Part shown: positions 27,024-36,879 of the stretch, piece by piece
How the letters are laid out: every line of letters begins with the position of its first letter
How positions within the stretch are numbered: position 1 is the first letter of the stretch
DNA from: Mucilaginibacter pineti
GTDB taxonomy: Bacteria > Bacteroidota > Bacteroidia > Sphingobacteriales > Sphingobacteriaceae
DNA: 64,000 bases
Direction: 5' to 3'
Assembly: GCF_900101875.1 (NCBI RefSeq)
Contig: NZ_FNAI01000010.1
Span: forward strand, 124,001-188,000
Position numbers and translations under genes: made by a program
Notes under the pieces: model-generated
What the model was told of the DNA's origin: nothing
The model's database searches: none
What the model saw: the letters and a program-made list of their open reading frames with translations, nothing else

Positions 27024-28217
27024 ATGGCACAACCAGACTTTCCAGAAGCACAAAGAATCATATATCTCGTAAGCCGTTACATCGACGGCGGAATTGATTT
27101 TGCAGAGTTGCAAGAATTGGATAACTGGCGCAAAGCAAAGTCAGATAACGAAATATTGTTTGCAGAGCTTACGAATAAACAAAACCAAGATCAGGCTATC
27201 CGCAGGATGCAAAGCTATGATAGCCAAGAAAGCTTAAACAAACTACGGCAAAAGATAGCTAAGGAAAAATTAAAAGATAACGCCGCCACACAACTTTGGA
27301 AGCTGTTGCTTACCGCTGCGAGCATCACCCTATTAATAGGCACTTTCCTCTTCTTCTACTTTGAGAAACAAGATCATCTTAACGATAAAGCCGCGCTCAA
27401 ACCAAATCCACAATATATCCCAGCCGGAACTAATCAAGCTATACTTACGCTTGCGGGTGGAAAGAAGGTAATCCTTAACAAATCTGCCAACGGCATCATC
27501 GCAACCCAGGGTAATATACAAGTAAAAAATGCAAAAGACGGAAAGCTTATCTATTCTGAAACGGGGCAAATAAATGGAAGCACCTCAGTAGAATACAATA
27601 CCATTGAAACACCAAGAGCAGGCAAATATAAAGTTCAATTACCCGATGGTACAAACGTATGGCTGAATGCTGCGTCCTCTCTTCATTACCCTATCGCATT
27701 TAATGGTAAAACCCGCGATGTAATGCTTACAGGTGAAGCCTATTTTGAAGTAGCAAAAGATAAGCATAAACCCTTTACAGTAACCAGTTCAGGACAAACG
27801 GTTACAGTTCTCGGCACGCACTTCAATATCAATGCCTACAAAGATGAAAGCAATATCAACACTACGTTGTTGGAAGGTTCCGTTCGTGTTAACGCAAATG
27901 ATAAGCAGGCATTACTTAAACCTGGTGAGCAGTCAATATTAAGCGGTGAAACAATTAAAGTTTCCAAGGCAAATACCCATTTGGCAACAGCATGGAAAGA
28001 CGGACAAATGGCTTTTGTTCATACAGACCTGAAAAGTGTTCTTCGTCAAATATCCCGTTGGTACAATGTAGATGTGGAGTACGTCGGCAAAGTCCCTGAT
28101 ATCTCGATTTCGGGCGATGCCTCCATGGATGCTGATTTATCAATCATGCTAAAAATGCTGCAATTCTATAATGTACATTTTGTACAGCAAGGGCGCAAAC
28201 TTATTATCACTAATTAA
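27024..28217 (+). CDS. fecR: FecR-type anti-sigma factor / TonB signal transducer
   Basis: 397 residues: a cytosolic N-terminal domain (1-90), one membrane helix at about 94-112, and a periplasmic FecR domain (TPRAGKYKVQLPDGTNVWLNA through FEVAKDKHKPFTVTS and TVLGTHFNINAY), ending in the DUF4974-like secretin/TonB module. Such proteins receive a signal from the STN domain of a partner TonB receptor, here SusC at 28407, and hold or activate an ECF sigma factor. No sigma gene precedes it. Confidence 0.85.
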   Translation: MAQPDFPEAQRIIYLVSRYIDGGIDFAELQELDNWRKAKSDNEILFAELTNKQNQDQAIRRMQSYDSQESLNKLRQKIAKEKLKDNAATQLWKLLLTAASITLLIGTFLFFYFEKQDHLNDKAALKPNPQYIPAGTNQAILTLAGGKKVILNKSANGIIATQGNIQVKNAKDGKLIYSETGQINGSTSVEYNTIETPRAGKYKVQLPDGTNVWLNAASSLHYPIAFNGKTRDVMLTGEAYFEVAKDKHKPFTVTSSGQTVTVLGTHFNINAYKDESNINTTLLEGSVRVNANDKQALLKPGEQSILSGETIKVSKANTHLATAWKDGQMAFVHTDLKSVLRQISRWYNVDVEYVGKVPDISISGDASMDADLSIMLKMLQFYNVHFVQQGRKLIITN

Positions 28218-28406
28218 AAACAATCAACCCAATTCATAACCAATTAACCCCTTTGCGTATGGTATAGATAAGAGCAGTTTATAAGACATAGTTAATGCCC
28301 CCAGCAAAGAATAAAGCCGAAAGTGCGACTAACACTTTCGGCCGAATTGGGGGTTCTGACACCACAAACAAACCTGATTGATTTATTTACCCAACACAAC
28401 AAAAGT

Positions 28407-31400
28407 ATGAAATTAATATCATGCGCGGGGCCGCCTATGGCTGAAAATAAGCGCAGCGTTATTCACCCAAAAACGTTTTTCATCATGCGGCTGATCATCT
28501 TCTTAACCATATTATCCTGCCTGAAAGTTTCAGCGAATGTATATGCACAACAGATCAGCATTAACGTGAAAAACGCTCCAGTTGAAGCTGTCCTAAAAGA
28601 TATTAAAAAGCAGAGCGGATACAGCCTAATAGCCGAAGATCACTTATTGGATAACGTTCGTGGCGTATCGCTCATTTTAAAAAACGTCTCTATCCAAAAA
28701 GCGTTAGACGAATGTTTTAAAGAGCAATCTCTTACTTATCAAATTGTAGGCAAAACAATTTTGATAAAAAGGAAACCACAACCACAAAAGACAAAGGTTA
28801 TCCCGCCTACTGGAATTCAAATAAAAGGTATGGTAACTGATACTGCTGGTGAACCTATACAAGGGGCAGTTATCAAGGTTAAAGGCAAAAACATCGCGGC
28901 AATAACAAATGGTGATGGCAGCTTTGAAATCAAAGACGTTTCCATGGATGCTACTTTGATTATCAGCTCTATTGGATATAAAACAGAATCGGTTCCGGTA
29001 TCTGATATACCTGATTCCTTTTTGAAAGTGTCCCTTAAGTTCAACGTTACCTCTTTAAGTCAGGTGAGTATTGTAAGTACGGGTTATCAACAATTACCTA
29101 AAGAGAGGGCTACCGGATCATTTTCAAAGGTTGATAATGTCTTACTAAACCGTCAGGTTAGCACCAACATTATCGATAGATTGGAAGGGAATGTACCGGG
29201 ACTGCTTTTTAATAAAAATACCGCTAATAGCGTTAATGGCAACAATGATATTAATATCCGGGGCCATAGTACACTATTTGCAAACGATCAGCCGTTAATC
29301 GTTCTTGATAATTTCCCTTATGATGGCGACTTGGCTAATATAAACCCGAGCGATGTTGAAAGCATAACCATATTAAAGGATGCTGCGGCTTCAAGTATTT
29401 GGGGTGTACGTTCAGGCAACGGTGTGATTGTAATTACGACAAAAAAAGGGAAAAGAACACAGGATTTGAAGATTGAATTTAACGCCAACGTTACTATTGG
29501 GAGTAGGCCAAACCTCTACTACAAAGGCAATAGCCAAATTAATTCAAGCGACATTATTGACATTGAAAAAAAGCTTTTTAAACAAGGATATTATGATAGT
29601 GACCTAAATAATTCTGCATACCCTGCAATATCACCGGTGGTTAACTTATTGAATAAAATAAAAAATAACCAATTGGATAGCATTTCAGGATATAACCAAA
29701 TTAATGCCATGAGAGGTAATGATGTGAGGCAGGATTTGCAAAAGTATTTTTATCAAAAATCTATTAACCAGCAATACGCACTAAATTTTCAGGGCGGTGG
29801 AGAAAAAAGTGACTATTATTTTTCTTTAGGGTACGACAAGAATCGCAGTAATAAGGTCGGCAATGACAATAACAGGATAAATTTAAGCACACGGTTAAAT
29901 TTCTATCCAACAAAAAAACTCAATTTTCAGGTAGGTGTAAATTATACCCAAACGAATTCATCCGGTAACACTACGTTAAATGATTTAAGCAGGCTAAATG
30001 TCCCAACCTATTCAGATCTGGTTGATAACAAAACAGGAAAGGCATTAGCACTCTCAAGACGTAACCCGGACTATATCGATACTGTTGGAGCCGGTAAATT
30101 TCTCGATTGGAATTACAGACCCTATGACGAATTGAGTTTTTCGGACAATCAGACCAAGCAAATTCATGATTTAATTAAGCTTGGGGCAAATTACAAGATT
30201 ATCGAGGGATTAACAGTCAGTGCGAACTATCAATACGAATATGCAAATACAAATTCTAATAACAACAACACCCTATCTACATACTATGCCCGCGACCTGA
30301 TCAACCGGTATAGAGATCTGAGTAATGCGAATCCTTATCCGGTTCCGGTAGGAGGCATATTAAATAGAACGCAGGATCAGTTAATCGGCCATCGCGGCAG
30401 GCTTCAGCTAGATTATAATAAAGATTTTGGTCAGGATCACCGTTTGGTTGTTCTGCTTGGCTCGGAAATTAGCCAAACCATTACAGAGAGTAACTCTAAT
30501 ACTTTATACGGTTATAATAAAGACACGGAAACCTTTACCAATGTGGACTTTGCCACCAGTTACCCCACAAACCCTGGAGGGGCTGGTGTTATTCCAAACA
30601 TTAACAACATAGCAAAATACACGGATCGATACCTGTCTTATTTTGCAAATGGAAGCTATACATTTAAGGATCGCTATATATTTTCTTTAAGCGGGCGGAT
30701 CGATAAATCAAATCTTTTCGGGGTCAACACAAATCAAAAGGCAGTTCCCCTGTATTCGACCGGGCTCGCATGGAACTTTTCCAAAGAAGATTTTTACCAT
30801 TCTGAAATATTGCCCTACGGAAAATTAAGGGTGACTTATGGCTATAATGGTAACATTGATAAAAGTGCTACTGCTGTAACCACGTTCGCGACTAATAATA
30901 ATTCACCCTATTACGGAACGCCATTTGCTGACATTGCAAATCCCGGCAATCCTGAATTACGCTGGGAGAAAGACAGGATTATAAACTTTGGAATTGATTT
31001 TGGATTTAAGAACAATATTTTATCTGGAAGCATCGAATATTATTTAAAAAACGGGATTGATCTTTTTGGGAATTCCCCCCTTCCGGGTTCGACAGGTTTG
31101 ACTGCTTTTTATGGCAATACAGCAAATACCCAGACACACGGATTCGATATTAACCTGAATAGCATTAATATTAAATCCGAAAAATTTCTTTGGGTTTCCA
31201 ATTTGCAGGTTAGCCGAGCGCTGGACATCGTAACCAAGTACAATGCACCGACAACATCATTGAATTACCTGAGTGGTATGAGGGCCGAAATAATTCAGCC
31301 TTTACAAGGGAAACCTTTATTTGCCATATACAGTTTTCGGGCTGCTGGATTAACACATGAAACGGGCGATCCGCAAGGTTATTTAAATGGCGTACTAAGT

Positions 31401-31949
31401 ACCGATTATGCAAACATTATTTCATCGACCACGGTTAACGATATGGTTTATAATGGCCCCGCAAGGCCAACCGTTTTTGGCTCTTTTCGAAATACGTTTT
31501 CATATAAAAAACTATCGCTCTCTTTTAATATAATCTACAAATTCGATTATTATTTCAGGGCACCGGTTTATACGTCATCCGGTTTATATGCAGGTGGAGC
31601 ATCTTTGGACTATTACCAACGCTGGCAAAAGCCAGGGGACGAGACTAAGACAAAGATTCCATCCCTTCAAAGTCTTCCAATTGACAACAATCGTGAAACT
31701 TTTTATACCCTTTCGGATACATTTATTGAAAAAGGCGACCACATTCGTTTGCAAGATGCATCATTACAATATGACATCAATTTAAAAAGCAAAAAGAAAG
31801 GTATGATTACAGGGTTACAAGTATATGGTTATGCCAACAATATAGTTATCCTATGGCGTGCAAATAAAAGTGGTATTGACCCGGATGTTTATTCTAATGG
31901 TTACGCAAACCCACGTACAATTTCACTAGGTATTAAGGCAAAATTTTAA
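28407..31949 (+). CDS. susC: SusC/RagA-type TonB-dependent outer-membrane transporter with STN domain
   Basis: About 1,180 residues from the ATG at 28407; the upstream in-frame ATG at 28323 adds an unlikely leader. In order: signal peptide (about 25-50), STN signalling domain (ISINVKNAPVEAVLKDI...), CarboxypepD_reg-like domain (IKGMVTDTAGEPIQGAVI), plug (ERATGSFSKVDNVLLNRQ; SIWGVRSGNGVIVITTKKG), then the 22-strand barrel ending in a C-terminal Phe. The STN domain fits control by the FecR upstream. With SusD it imports a large substrate. The TlpA gene and nearby lanthipeptide genes make a peptide substrate possible, but this is inference. Confidence 0.9.
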   Translation: MKLISCAGPPMAENKRSVIHPKTFFIMRLIIFLTILSCLKVSANVYAQQISINVKNAPVEAVLKDIKKQSGYSLIAEDHLLDNVRGVSLILKNVSIQKALDECFKEQSLTYQIVGKTILIKRKPQPQKTKVIPPTGIQIKGMVTDTAGEPIQGAVIKVKGKNIAAITNGDGSFEIKDVSMDATLIISSIGYKTESVPVSDIPDSFLKVSLKFNVTSLSQVSIVSTGYQQLPKERATGSFSKVDNVLLNRQVSTNIIDRLEGNVPGLLFNKNTANSVNGNNDINIRGHSTLFANDQPLIVLDNFPYDGDLANINPSDVESITILKDAAASSIWGVRSGNGVIVITTKKGKRTQDLKIEFNANVTIGSRPNLYYKGNSQINSSDIIDIEKKLFKQGYYDSDLNNSAYPAISPVVNLLNKIKNNQLDSISGYNQINAMRGNDVRQDLQKYFYQKSINQQYALNFQGGGEKSDYYFSLGYDKNRSNKVGNDNNRINLSTRLNFYPTKKLNFQVGVNYTQTNSSGNTTLNDLSRLNVPTYSDLVDNKTGKALALSRRNPDYIDTVGAGKFLDWNYRPYDELSFSDNQTKQIHDLIKLGANYKIIEGLTVSANYQYEYANTNSNNNNTLSTYYARDLINRYRDLSNANPYPVPVGGILNRTQDQLIGHRGRLQLDYNKDFGQDHRLVVLLGSEISQTITESNSNTLYGYNKDTETFTNVDFATSYPTNPGGAGVIPNINNIAKYTDRYLSYFANGSYTFKDRYIFSLSGRIDKSNLFGVNTNQKAVPLYSTGLAWNFSKEDFYHSEILPYGKLRVTYGYNGNIDKSATAVTTFATNNNSPYYGTPFADIANPGNPELRWEKDRIINFGIDFGFKNNILSGSIEYYLKNGIDLFGNSPLPGSTGLTAFYGNTANTQTHGFDINLNSINIKSEKFLWVSNLQVSRALDIVTKYNAPTTSLNYLSGMRAEIIQPLQGKPLFAIYSFRAAGLTHETGDPQGYLNGVLSTDYANIISSTTVNDMVYNGPARPTVFGSFRNTFSYKKLSLSFNIIYKFDYYFRAPVYTSSGLYAGGASLDYYQRWQKPGDETKTKIPSLQSLPIDNNRETFYTLSDTFIEKGDHIRLQDASLQYDINLKSKKKGMITGLQVYGYANNIVILWRANKSGIDPDVYSNGYANPRTISLGIKAKF

Positions 31950-31958
31950 TTTAAAAAG

Positions 31959-33341
31959 ATGAAAAACTTATTCATAAAGCTAACGCCCATCATGCTCCTG
32001 TTTCTACTTTTCAGTTGCAAAAAGGAGGATGAATTCCTATCGGCAAAGCCCAACCAGTCTTTAGTTATCCCTGCCACTTTGGATGATTATGAAAATCTAT
32101 TAAACAATAACCGCATTTTTAATCAGTATACCGATCCATCACTAGGACATGTGAGTTCTGATGAATATTATGTCACCGATGCTTTATTCAATGTAGCCAA
32201 TACAAATACAGAAAGGAATGCTTATATATGGGCAAAGGATATCTATCAGGGGGAAACTTTTGGGGATAGTGATTGGGATGTGCCTTATCAACAGGTTTAT
32301 TACAGCAATGTAATATTGGAAGGAATTTCCAAAATCACTCCAACTACAGCGCAGCAAGTTCAATTTAATAGGATCAAAGGCAGCGCACTCTTCTTTCGTG
32401 CGTGGGCATTCAACGCATTAGTCCAAAATTATGCTATGCCATACGATCCGGTAACCTCAGCTACTGATCTTGGCATTCCATTACGTTTAACTTCGGACTT
32501 GAATGTCAAATCAACAAGGCCAACGGTTAAGGAAACATATGAACGTGTTGTAAGTGACCTGAAACTGGCAACTCAATTGCTTCCTGAAAACAGTAACCAG
32601 AAAACGCTTCCCTCTGGTATAGCGGTACTTGGCTTACTTTCTCGGGTTTATCTGACTATGGGCGATTTTACAAATGCCTATGATGCTGCAAATAAATATC
32701 TACAAAAGAACAGCGTACTGACAAACTACAATACGCTAACACCAAGGACGTTTGCAATTCATACTACGTTTTTAAGTGAAGATATTTTCCATACTTCCTT
32801 TCAAACATCGTATGCTATGGCAGGTCGTAGTAAGGCACTGATTGACCCAAGCTTTGTTGCATCCTATGATAACAATGACTTGCGTAAAACTTTAATGTTC
32901 AAATTGGCAAGCGGTGTTTATCATTTTGTTGGAAGTTATGATTATCGGGGCTTTCCTTATAGTGGTATTGCTACAGACGAAATGTATTTAAACAGAGCTG
33001 AATGCAGCGCGCGTGCTGGGAATACTGATGCTGCAATGGCTGACTTGAATAATTTACTAAAAACAAGATGGAAAACGGGTTCCGTTTTTACACCTTATCA
33101 GGCAGCAAATGCAGACATCGCTTTAAAACAAATCCTGGCCGAACGTAAGAAAGAACTTTTTTTTAGAAGCATTAGGTGGACGGATATCCGCCGGTTAAAT
33201 AAGGAAAAGGAATTTGCGGTAACGCTTTCACGGACAATCAATGGCAAAACTTACATACTGCCACCCAACGACAAAAGATTTGCGCTGCCTATTCCAAATT
33301 CAGAAATTCAATTAAGCGGTCTTCAACAAAATGAACGATAA
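31959..33341 (+). CDS. susD: SusD/RagB-type outer-membrane binding lipoprotein
   Basis: 460 residues with a lipobox (LLFSCKKEDE). The SusD hallmarks are present: SDEYYVTD, RIKGSALFFRAWAFNALVQNYAMPY, GIPLRL and the C-terminal EIPNSEIQLSGLQQN-like end with LAERKKELFFRSIRWTDIRRLN. It caps SusC from outside and delivers the substrate. Ten bases after SusC; its stop overlaps the next gene by 11 bp. Confidence 0.9.
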   Translation: MKNLFIKLTPIMLLFLLFSCKKEDEFLSAKPNQSLVIPATLDDYENLLNNNRIFNQYTDPSLGHVSSDEYYVTDALFNVANTNTERNAYIWAKDIYQGETFGDSDWDVPYQQVYYSNVILEGISKITPTTAQQVQFNRIKGSALFFRAWAFNALVQNYAMPYDPVTSATDLGIPLRLTSDLNVKSTRPTVKETYERVVSDLKLATQLLPENSNQKTLPSGIAVLGLLSRVYLTMGDFTNAYDAANKYLQKNSVLTNYNTLTPRTFAIHTTFLSEDIFHTSFQTSYAMAGRSKALIDPSFVASYDNNDLRKTLMFKLASGVYHFVGSYDYRGFPYSGIATDEMYLNRAECSARAGNTDAAMADLNNLLKTRWKTGSVFTPYQAANADIALKQILAERKKELFFRSIRWTDIRRLNKEKEFAVTLSRTINGKTYILPPNDKRFALPIPNSEIQLSGLQQNER

Positions 33342-34815
33342 ATTATTGAAAAAAGGTATCTGCAAAAAGTATTGTGGAACCTTACTTTTATTTTGGAGCG
33401 TAATGATTTGTGCAGTTAATATGCCCACCGATTTAGCCGCCCAAAAAATTAATAATTCAACCAAGCAAGCAACTTTATCAATAATATTAAGTTTTCTTAA
33501 CCATAAGGATTCGGCTATTCTCACCATAAACAAATGGGGCCTAAATCAAGAGAAATTAGATACAAAGATTGTCAGTAAAATTAATGCTGGCAGAATTAAC
33601 TTTTTATTTCCCCTAGAACATGCTTCATTGATTAATATAAGCCTTCCTAATAATGGATTTATCAATAATAATGCAAAGAACTCATTAGATAATACTGAGT
33701 TTATTATTTGTCCTGGAGACAAAGTGCAGTTGGTTTATAATGAAGGAACAATCGTCTTTACAGGTAAAAATTCAGCAACATATAATTGCCAATATCAGTT
33801 GGCTAGCTTTGAGCAAAAATTATGGGCAAAGCATAATAAGCCGCAGGTTTTGGAAAGGATTGATTTAAAAGCGGAATTTAACTTCAGGGATAGTGTCCTT
33901 TTTAAGGAATTGGAATTTCTGAAACCATACCAAGACAAAATTCCTAAAATTATTTTGGCAAGAATCCGATCTGATTTATTTTATTCAACGGAGGGTTATA
34001 AATACTCAATCCTGAATTTAAAACGTAAAAAGGCATCGGACATTGGTTATGATTTTAATAACGGATCTAAAATTGGCGTAAATGTTTACAGCTCCATTTA
34101 TTCATCGATTATCCCACCTTACGTAGTAGAAAAATTCAAAAACGAATACGGTTTGATGCAGAAAAAAGATTTCAAACTAGGACAATGCTTTAATTACGTG
34201 AATAGTCAATATAGCGGGGACTTAAAGGAGCAAATATTGACTTACTTATTGCTTAAGAATATTAATTCTGACAGTCTAACAACGTATCGAAATATAGCCC
34301 TAAACACATTTAAAAATGATTCGCTGAAAAATATTTTATTTAATCAGACTGATGCAAGGGTGGAAGGAAATCCAGCCTATAATTTTACCCTTCCCGGCGA
34401 GGATGATAAAAGCCATTCACTTTCCGATTACAAAGGTAAAATTGTTGTGCTTGACTTTTGGTTTACAGGATGTGGTGCATGTACCCAATTAAAGCCTAAG
34501 CTGGAAATGATTGAACATGAGGTAAGAAATAGCAACGTCGTTTTTATTAATATTTCAATTGATAAAGACCGCGATAAATGGCTTAATAGTATTAAATCCG
34601 AAGATTATACTGTTGGTAATTCTGTAAAACTCTACACGGGGGGATTGAGGGAGGCAAATCCTGTAATTAAATATTACGGCGTTAAGGGTTATCCCACAAT
34701 AGTTCTTATTGGCGCTGATGGAGCACTTTTACGTAACGTGGTAGATCCCAGACTTGATAACGGTAAGGATATGTTAGCATTAATTAAAGGTCAAATTAAT
34801 AAAACAGCCAACTGA
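33331..34815 (+). CDS. TlpA-like thiol-disulfide oxidoreductase
   Basis: 494 residues with an N-terminal hydrophobic signal segment. The C-terminal 150 residues are a thioredoxin/TlpA fold with the redox pair C381-G-A-C384 in WFTGCGACTQLKP and the GYPTIVLIGADG cis-Pro strand. The N-terminal half is a DUF4369-like beta domain plus helices, as usual for SusCD-linked TlpA proteins in this phylum. It works in the periplasm and probably reduces or oxidises a Cys-containing imported substrate. It overlaps susD by 11 bp. Confidence 0.85.
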   Translation: MNDKLLKKGICKKYCGTLLLFWSVMICAVNMPTDLAAQKINNSTKQATLSIILSFLNHKDSAILTINKWGLNQEKLDTKIVSKINAGRINFLFPLEHASLINISLPNNGFINNNAKNSLDNTEFIICPGDKVQLVYNEGTIVFTGKNSATYNCQYQLASFEQKLWAKHNKPQVLERIDLKAEFNFRDSVLFKELEFLKPYQDKIPKIILARIRSDLFYSTEGYKYSILNLKRKKASDIGYDFNNGSKIGVNVYSSIYSSIIPPYVVEKFKNEYGLMQKKDFKLGQCFNYVNSQYSGDLKEQILTYLLLKNINSDSLTTYRNIALNTFKNDSLKNILFNQTDARVEGNPAYNFTLPGEDDKSHSLSDYKGKIVVLDFWFTGCGACTQLKPKLEMIEHEVRNSNVVFINISIDKDRDKWLNSIKSEDYTVGNSVKLYTGGLREANPVIKYYGVKGYPTIVLIGADGALLRNVVDPRLDNGKDMLALIKGQINKTAN

Positions 34816-34830
34816 ATTTAAGTTGGCTGT
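34804..34830. terminator. Bidirectional terminator
   Basis: Perfect arms ACAGCCAACT and AGTTGGCTGT with A-rich and T-rich flanks, between the convergent TlpA gene and the small secreted protein. Confidence 0.75.
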
Positions 34831-34859
34831 TATGTTATTTTGAATCCGCTGACTAACTG

Positions 34860-35183
34860 TTATTGATATGCGTTTCCACTCACCGTTTGTCCCGCAGGTA
34901 CTACACCATCTGTTGGAGGCGTACTTACACTGATTTCGCAAGTTGCGTTTGTTAAAGGATGGCACTCCAGACCCTCGGTTTCGGACAATTCCGTTGTCCA
35001 AATAAATTTGGGGCCGGTACCAGGGTTTTCTACTCTTATTGCATAATAAGTAGTGTTACCTGATTTTGCTTCTGCTGGTGTAACGGTTGCTTCAGTTGTT
35101 TTTGAATTATCAGCTTTGCCTTTGGCGTTTGCTGATGTCAAGGCCAAGAGGCCCATACCGAAAATGAAGATTACTTTTTTCAT
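34860..35183 (-). CDS. Small secreted protein, DUF6520-like
   Basis: 107 residues with a clear signal peptide (MKKVIFIFGMGLLALTSANA). The mature part has two cysteines in ECHPLTNATCEIS, likely a disulfide. This resembles small Bacteroidota secreted proteins of the DUF6520 type. It lies between the SusCD-TlpA operon and the lanthipeptide-like locus, on the same strand as the precursor but past its terminator. Confidence 0.6.
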   Translation of the reverse strand: MKKVIFIFGMGLLALTSANAKGKADNSKTTEATVTPAEAKSGNTTYYAIRVENPGTGPKFIWTTELSETEGLECHPLTNATCEISVSTPPTDGVVPAGQTVSGNAYQ

Positions 35184-35489
35184 TTTACGAAGTTTTGCTT
35201 TGTTTATTTTTTTGGTAAAAAACGTTTGTATTCTTTAAATCCCCGTCATAATAACTCTAGGCCGGATGGGATGATTGTGCTTGGAACATCAAATCATAGT
35301 AAGTAGTAAGGCAAAGGAATTTAAGAAGATCGCGTCGCGAATTTGGAACAGTGTAGGCCTGAAGAAACCAATCTAAACAAAAAAAATATCAAATTATATT
35401 GGATCGGAATAGGGAAAACTTATAGAGGTATCATTTAATTAAACTCACATTCAATTCATTTGAGATTTAATTTTAAAATCTGCGTTTTA

Positions 35490-35513
35490 ATATGCCGGTT
35501 TGACCCGGCATAT
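35490..35513 (-). terminator. Terminator of the lanthipeptide precursor
   Basis: Perfect 9-bp arms ATATGCCGG and CCGGCATAT around a 6-nt loop, followed on the minus strand by TTAAAA, 31 bp after the precursor stop. In the 360-bp gap 35184-35543 I see no other clear element. Confidence 0.65.
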
Positions 35514-35543
35514 CTGAAATTGGTAGAAAAGCTTCAATAAACT

Positions 35544-35687
35544 CTAAACAGTGCAATTGATGCTTGTTGTTGGAATTGTTGTAACCATCCATGTCGTAGG
35601 GTCACTTGCATTACCATTCTTACTTTGTGTAAATGAAAATGCTGTTTTCCTTTTGACTTTCATTACCGGGTTTTTGTTTGTTTTCAT
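35544..35687 (-). CDS. Candidate class I lanthipeptide precursor peptide
   Basis: 47 residues. A Lys-rich leader (MKTNKNPVMKVKRKTAFSF) is followed by a core with nine Ser/Thr and a single Cys four residues... from the end region (TTIPTTSINCTV). A strong Shine-Dalgarno, AAGGAG (35695-35700), sits 8-13 bp upstream, unusual in this phylum, and a terminator lies 31 bp downstream, so it is a monocistronic transcript. The Thr/Ser-rich, Cys-ending core is what a LanB would dehydrate, and a full LanB lies 1.9 kb upstream on the same strand. With one Cys, at most one thioether ring can form; the other Thr would remain or become dehydrobutyrine. No GG-type cleavage motif. Confidence 0.65.
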   Translation of the reverse strand: MKTNKNPVMKVKRKTAFSFTQSKNGNASDPTTWMVTTIPTTSINCTV

Positions 35688-35694
35688 GATTTTT

Positions 35695-35700
35695 CTCCTT
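35695..35700 (-). promoter_or_regulatory. Strong Shine-Dalgarno of the precursor gene
   Basis: AAGGAG on the minus strand, well spaced from the ATG at 35687. It decides the start and supports a real, highly translated gene. Confidence 0.7.
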
Positions 35701-35756
35701 GTTTGGTAACATAAAATTACAACTGTAAACGGCTAAAAAAGCCACTCAAAGTTCAT

Positions 35757-35770
35757 TTAAAGCGCTTTAA
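35757..35770. promoter_or_regulatory. Palindrome in the divergent precursor/kinase promoter
   Basis: TTAAAGCGCTTTAA is a perfect 14-bp palindrome between the divergent precursor and histidine kinase genes. It is a candidate binding site for the LytTR response regulator, although LytTR sites are usually direct repeats. Confidence 0.35.
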
Positions 35771-35808
35771 TCCTTAAACACCCAGTTTCTTCCACTCAAC
35801 ACCCCTTT

Positions 35809-36879
35809 TTGAATATGCAGACAGGCACATTTACAAAACAATTAAATTCAAAGCCATTAATTTCAAAAATTGGACTTCATATCTTGTTTATTTTTTCATT
35901 CATTTTTTTTGAAAAAGTAGTTTCATTGATCATGCGTCCCACCGCGCCAATAGCTCCATCTTTATTGTATTACATCCCTGCAATTGGAGTTTTTTACTTT
36001 AATACTTATTTCGTGATGAAACTTTGGAATAAAACTATTTCAAGCTTTATTAAAATAATGTTTTTAATTCTTGTGGAAATAAATGTCTACTGGATTTCAT
36101 CACTATTTATAACCTCTGTTATCACAAAGCATAGTATCTCTGATACAAAAGTTTTTAATACGGAAAATAATGTTGGGAATATTTGGAGAGGTAGTTATTT
36201 TTTTCTGTTTAGCTTATTGTATTGGCTCCATTTACAAAGTATTAAAAGCAATCGAAGAGCGGATGCATTAGCACTGGCAAACGCTGAAGCTGAACTTGAA
36301 AAAGTGAAATTGGAGAACAAGCTTTTAAGATCGCAGATCAATTCTCATTTTCTTTGTAATACTCTCAACTCCATTTATGCAATGGCAGATGGCCGCGAAG
36401 AACGAATCGCAAGGGCCATAAAGCTTACATCTGATTTCGTGCGCTATACCTATACGGACTTCGCGCAAGACAATGTGCAACTCGTACCACTAACAGAAGA
36501 AATTGAACAACTAAATGGTTTGCTTGAAATTTGCAGCATCCGCTTTGGTGAACTTCCTATACAATTTGACATCAACATTGAAAAGGATTCAGATTTTAAG
36601 ATACCACCGGTTCTACTGCTCACCTTCGTTGAAAATATATTCGCTCATGGATTATTTAACGATCCTGGGCATCCCGTTACGATCTCTGTTAACCTTACCC
36701 AGACTGAATTCAGGTTCCGTACCAGGAATATGAAGAATGATGTAACTACCCACCCAAGCACTGGTATAGGAGTTGAAAACGCCAAAGCACGGCTGGCTAC
36801 TTATTATCCTGACCGCTTCCAGTTTAATACCTACAATACTGACAATTATTATTCACTTGATCTAAAAATTACTTTATGA
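35809..36879 (+). CDS. LytS/YpdA-type sensor histidine kinase
   Basis: 356 residues: four membrane helices (about 20-42, 51-72, 80-104, 126-143), a coiled linker, then the His_kinase domain with H180 in INSHFLCNTLNSIYAMA and an ATPase end (FVENIFAHGLFN as N box, GIGVENAKARL as G box). The usual INPHFLFN is altered to INSHFLCN, which may affect activity. It overlaps the response regulator by 4 bp. The pair diverges from the lanthipeptide precursor and converges on lanB. Confidence 0.85.
   Translation: MNMQTGTFTKQLNSKPLISKIGLHILFIFSFIFFEKVVSLIMRPTAPIAPSLLYYIPAIGVFYFNTYFVMKLWNKTISSFIKIMFLILVEINVYWISSLFITSVITKHSISDTKVFNTENNVGNIWRGSYFFLFSLLYWLHLQSIKSNRRADALALANAEAELEKVKLENKLLRSQINSHFLCNTLNSIYAMADGREERIARAIKLTSDFVRYTYTDFAQDNVQLVPLTEEIEQLNGLLEICSIRFGELPIQFDINIEKDSDFKIPPVLLLTFVENIFAHGLFNDPGHPVTISVNLTQTEFRFRTRNMKNDVTTHPSTGIGVENAKARLATYYPDRFQFNTYNTDNYYSLDLKITL

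Noticed and set aside
35255..35377. Start-less frame with a basic tail (KEFKKIASRIW...) near the lanthipeptide precursor
   Set aside because: No ATG or GTG start, no ribosome site and no Ser/Thr/Cys core; likely chance.
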